DNA from: Gelria sp. Kuro-4
GTDB taxonomy: Bacteria; Bacillota; DTU030; DUMP01
Length of the DNA: 64,000 bases
Assembly: GCF_019668485.1 (NCBI RefSeq)
Contig: NZ_AP024619.1
Span: 681,001-745,000 of the forward strand
Reading direction: 5' to 3'
In this document: in pieces, positions 63,175 through 64,000 of the stretch
Numbering within the stretch: the first letter of the stretch is position 1
Layout of the letters: the number at the start of each line of letters is the position of its first letter
The notes under the pieces: generated by a model
What the model saw: the letters and a program-made list of their open reading frames with translations, nothing else
Told to the model about the DNA's origin: nothing
The model's database searches: none
Program-made: the position numbers and the translations under genes

Positions 63175-63232
63175 AATTTGTGACATGCATGGTAACGGGA
63201 GGAAAGGTTGCCGGCCCGCCGAACAGCAGGGG

Positions 63233-64000
63233 CTAAGGTGTGGCCGGGGCCGGCCCGGGTGTCGCCGGCGGCGGAGGGGACGGCGCGCCCGGCCCGGGCG
63301 GCGTGCCCCCAAAGGGCCAGGGGAGCTGCCAGTTGCTCCAGGGCGTATGGATGTTGCAGGGCTGCCAGGGTTGGGTCCCCTGGATGAAAATCTCGCGCCG
63401 CACCGTTTCCGCCGGGCACCACTGGGTGGCCAGAAGGCCCGATTCGGTGCAGATCTCCGCTTCCACAATGCCGGCCGGCCGGGTAAACTCGTGGGGCGGG
63501 GTGCTCGCCAGGGCCGCCGTCAGGAAAGTGGCAAAAATTGGTGCGGCCAGACCGCCGCCGGTGCCGTAAATATCATGAGCCGGCTCATCGTTGCCCACGT
63601 ACACCGCCGCCACCAGGTCGGGGGTGAGGCCGATGAACCAGGCATTTCCCAGGCTGGTACCCGTTTTCCCGGCCACCGGGCGGTTAAGAAGCCGGCCGAC
63701 CGCGCTGCCGGTGCCGCCCGGGCGGGTAACGTCTTCCATTATATTGGTGACAATGTACACCGCCCGCGCATCGGCCGCTTGCTGCAGGCGGGGACGGTTT
63801 TCCTCCAGCACCCGCCCGTAGCGGTCCTCCACGCGCAGCACCGCCAGCGGCTCCACGCGCCTGCCCCCGTTGGCGAAGGCGCAGAAGGCGGCCGCCATCT
63901 CCAGCGGGGTCACCTCGTTGGTCCCCAGCACGGAGGAAAGGTGCGGGGTGAGGGGACTTGTAATACCCAGGTCGTGGGCCACCGCCACCCCTTTAGCGGG
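63233..64000 (-). CDS. Class A penicillin-binding protein, C-terminal part (runs off window)
   Basis: The frame is open to the window edge. The visible 255 residues are the end of a transpeptidase domain: VLGTNEVTPLEMAAAFCAFA, the KTGTS box in PVAGKTGTSLGNAWFIGLTP, VYVGNDEP, then a Cys-containing segment (CTESGLLATQWCPAETVRRE) and a Pro/Gly-rich tail (PPGPGAPSPPPPATPGPAPA). The pattern is that of bifunctional PBP1a-type enzymes. The SxxK and SxN boxes and the glycosyltransferase domain would lie beyond the edge. Confidence 0.88.
   Translation of the reverse strand, partial: PAKGVAVAHDLGITSPLTPHLSSVLGTNEVTPLEMAAAFCAFANGGRRVEPLAVLRVEDRYGRVLEENRPRLQQAADARAVYIVTNIMEDVTRPGGTGSAVGRLLNRPVAGKTGTSLGNAWFIGLTPDLVAAVYVGNDEPAHDIYGTGGGLAAPIFATFLTAALASTPPHEFTRPAGIVEAEICTESGLLATQWCPAETVRREIFIQGTQPWQPCNIHTPWSNWQLPWPFGGTPPGPGAPSPPPPATPGPAPATP

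Overview
The window looks like chromosomal DNA of a GC-rich, spore-forming, probably anaerobic Gram-positive bacterium (Bacillota, Clostridia; Moorella/Thermanaeromonas-like is my best guess, inferred only from gene content). The support is a complete WalR/WalK/YycH/YycI set, a gerA-type spore germination operon, a SleL/YaaH-like glycosidase, several SLH (S-layer homology) proteins, lipoproteins with lipobox cysteines, many GTG/TTG starts behind strong GGAGG sites, and a V-type ATPase in place of an F-type operon. No rRNA, tRNA, CRISPR array or complete transposon was seen.

Layout. 1-2.6 kb: the 3' end of a PgsW-like gene overlapping a two-component pair. 2.6-7.6 kb: a small unknown gene with a decayed copy of its 3' end, spermidine synthase plus agmatinase, a LysM-G5-M23 peptidase and CheR. 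7.6-16.3 kb: a deacetylase-like protein, PhoP/PhoR-type regulators and a run of exported GerMN, NHL and peptidase-MA proteins. Two promoter regions here carry 11-bp-phased TGTAA repeats. 16.4-31.1 kb: walRKHI, then a nine-gene V-ATPase operon in the order ntpFIKECGABD, then htrA. 31.3-36.9 kb: a carboxyltransferase subunit, then a flavinylation cluster (tandem-repeat lipoprotein, ApbE, LUD protein, tandem FMN_bind lipoprotein). 36.9-41.1 kb: YmaF, Hsp20, a broken small gene, two glutamine-rich proteins and a DUF362 ferredoxin. 41.2-48.7 kb: gerAA-AB-AC, an MFS transporter, a UbiA prenyltransferase and a geranylgeranyl-reductase-like flavoprotein.

49.1-58.9 kb is the most interesting part. A clear promoter and cobalamin riboswitch precede a co-directional set of genes: an SLH-anchored protein with an alpha/alpha-barrel plus a DUF4430 domain (the fold pair that makes up intrinsic factor and transcobalamin), a DUF4430 lipoprotein, EcfT, a fused double EcfA ATPase, an ECF S component, an SLH-anchored barrel-only protein and a CobC-like phosphatase. 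I read this as a Gram-positive surface capture and import system for cobalamin or other corrinoids built from intrinsic-factor-like parts. 59-64 kb holds a secreted beta-sandwich protein, another SLH protein, a LysM/GH18 spore-cortex-type glycosidase and the 3' part of a penicillin-binding protein that runs off the window.

A palindromic REP/MITE-like element (half-site ggggtcaggtatcaactt) occurs four times between 39.9 and 59 kb. One copy supplies the last codons of the riboswitch-controlled SLH gene.
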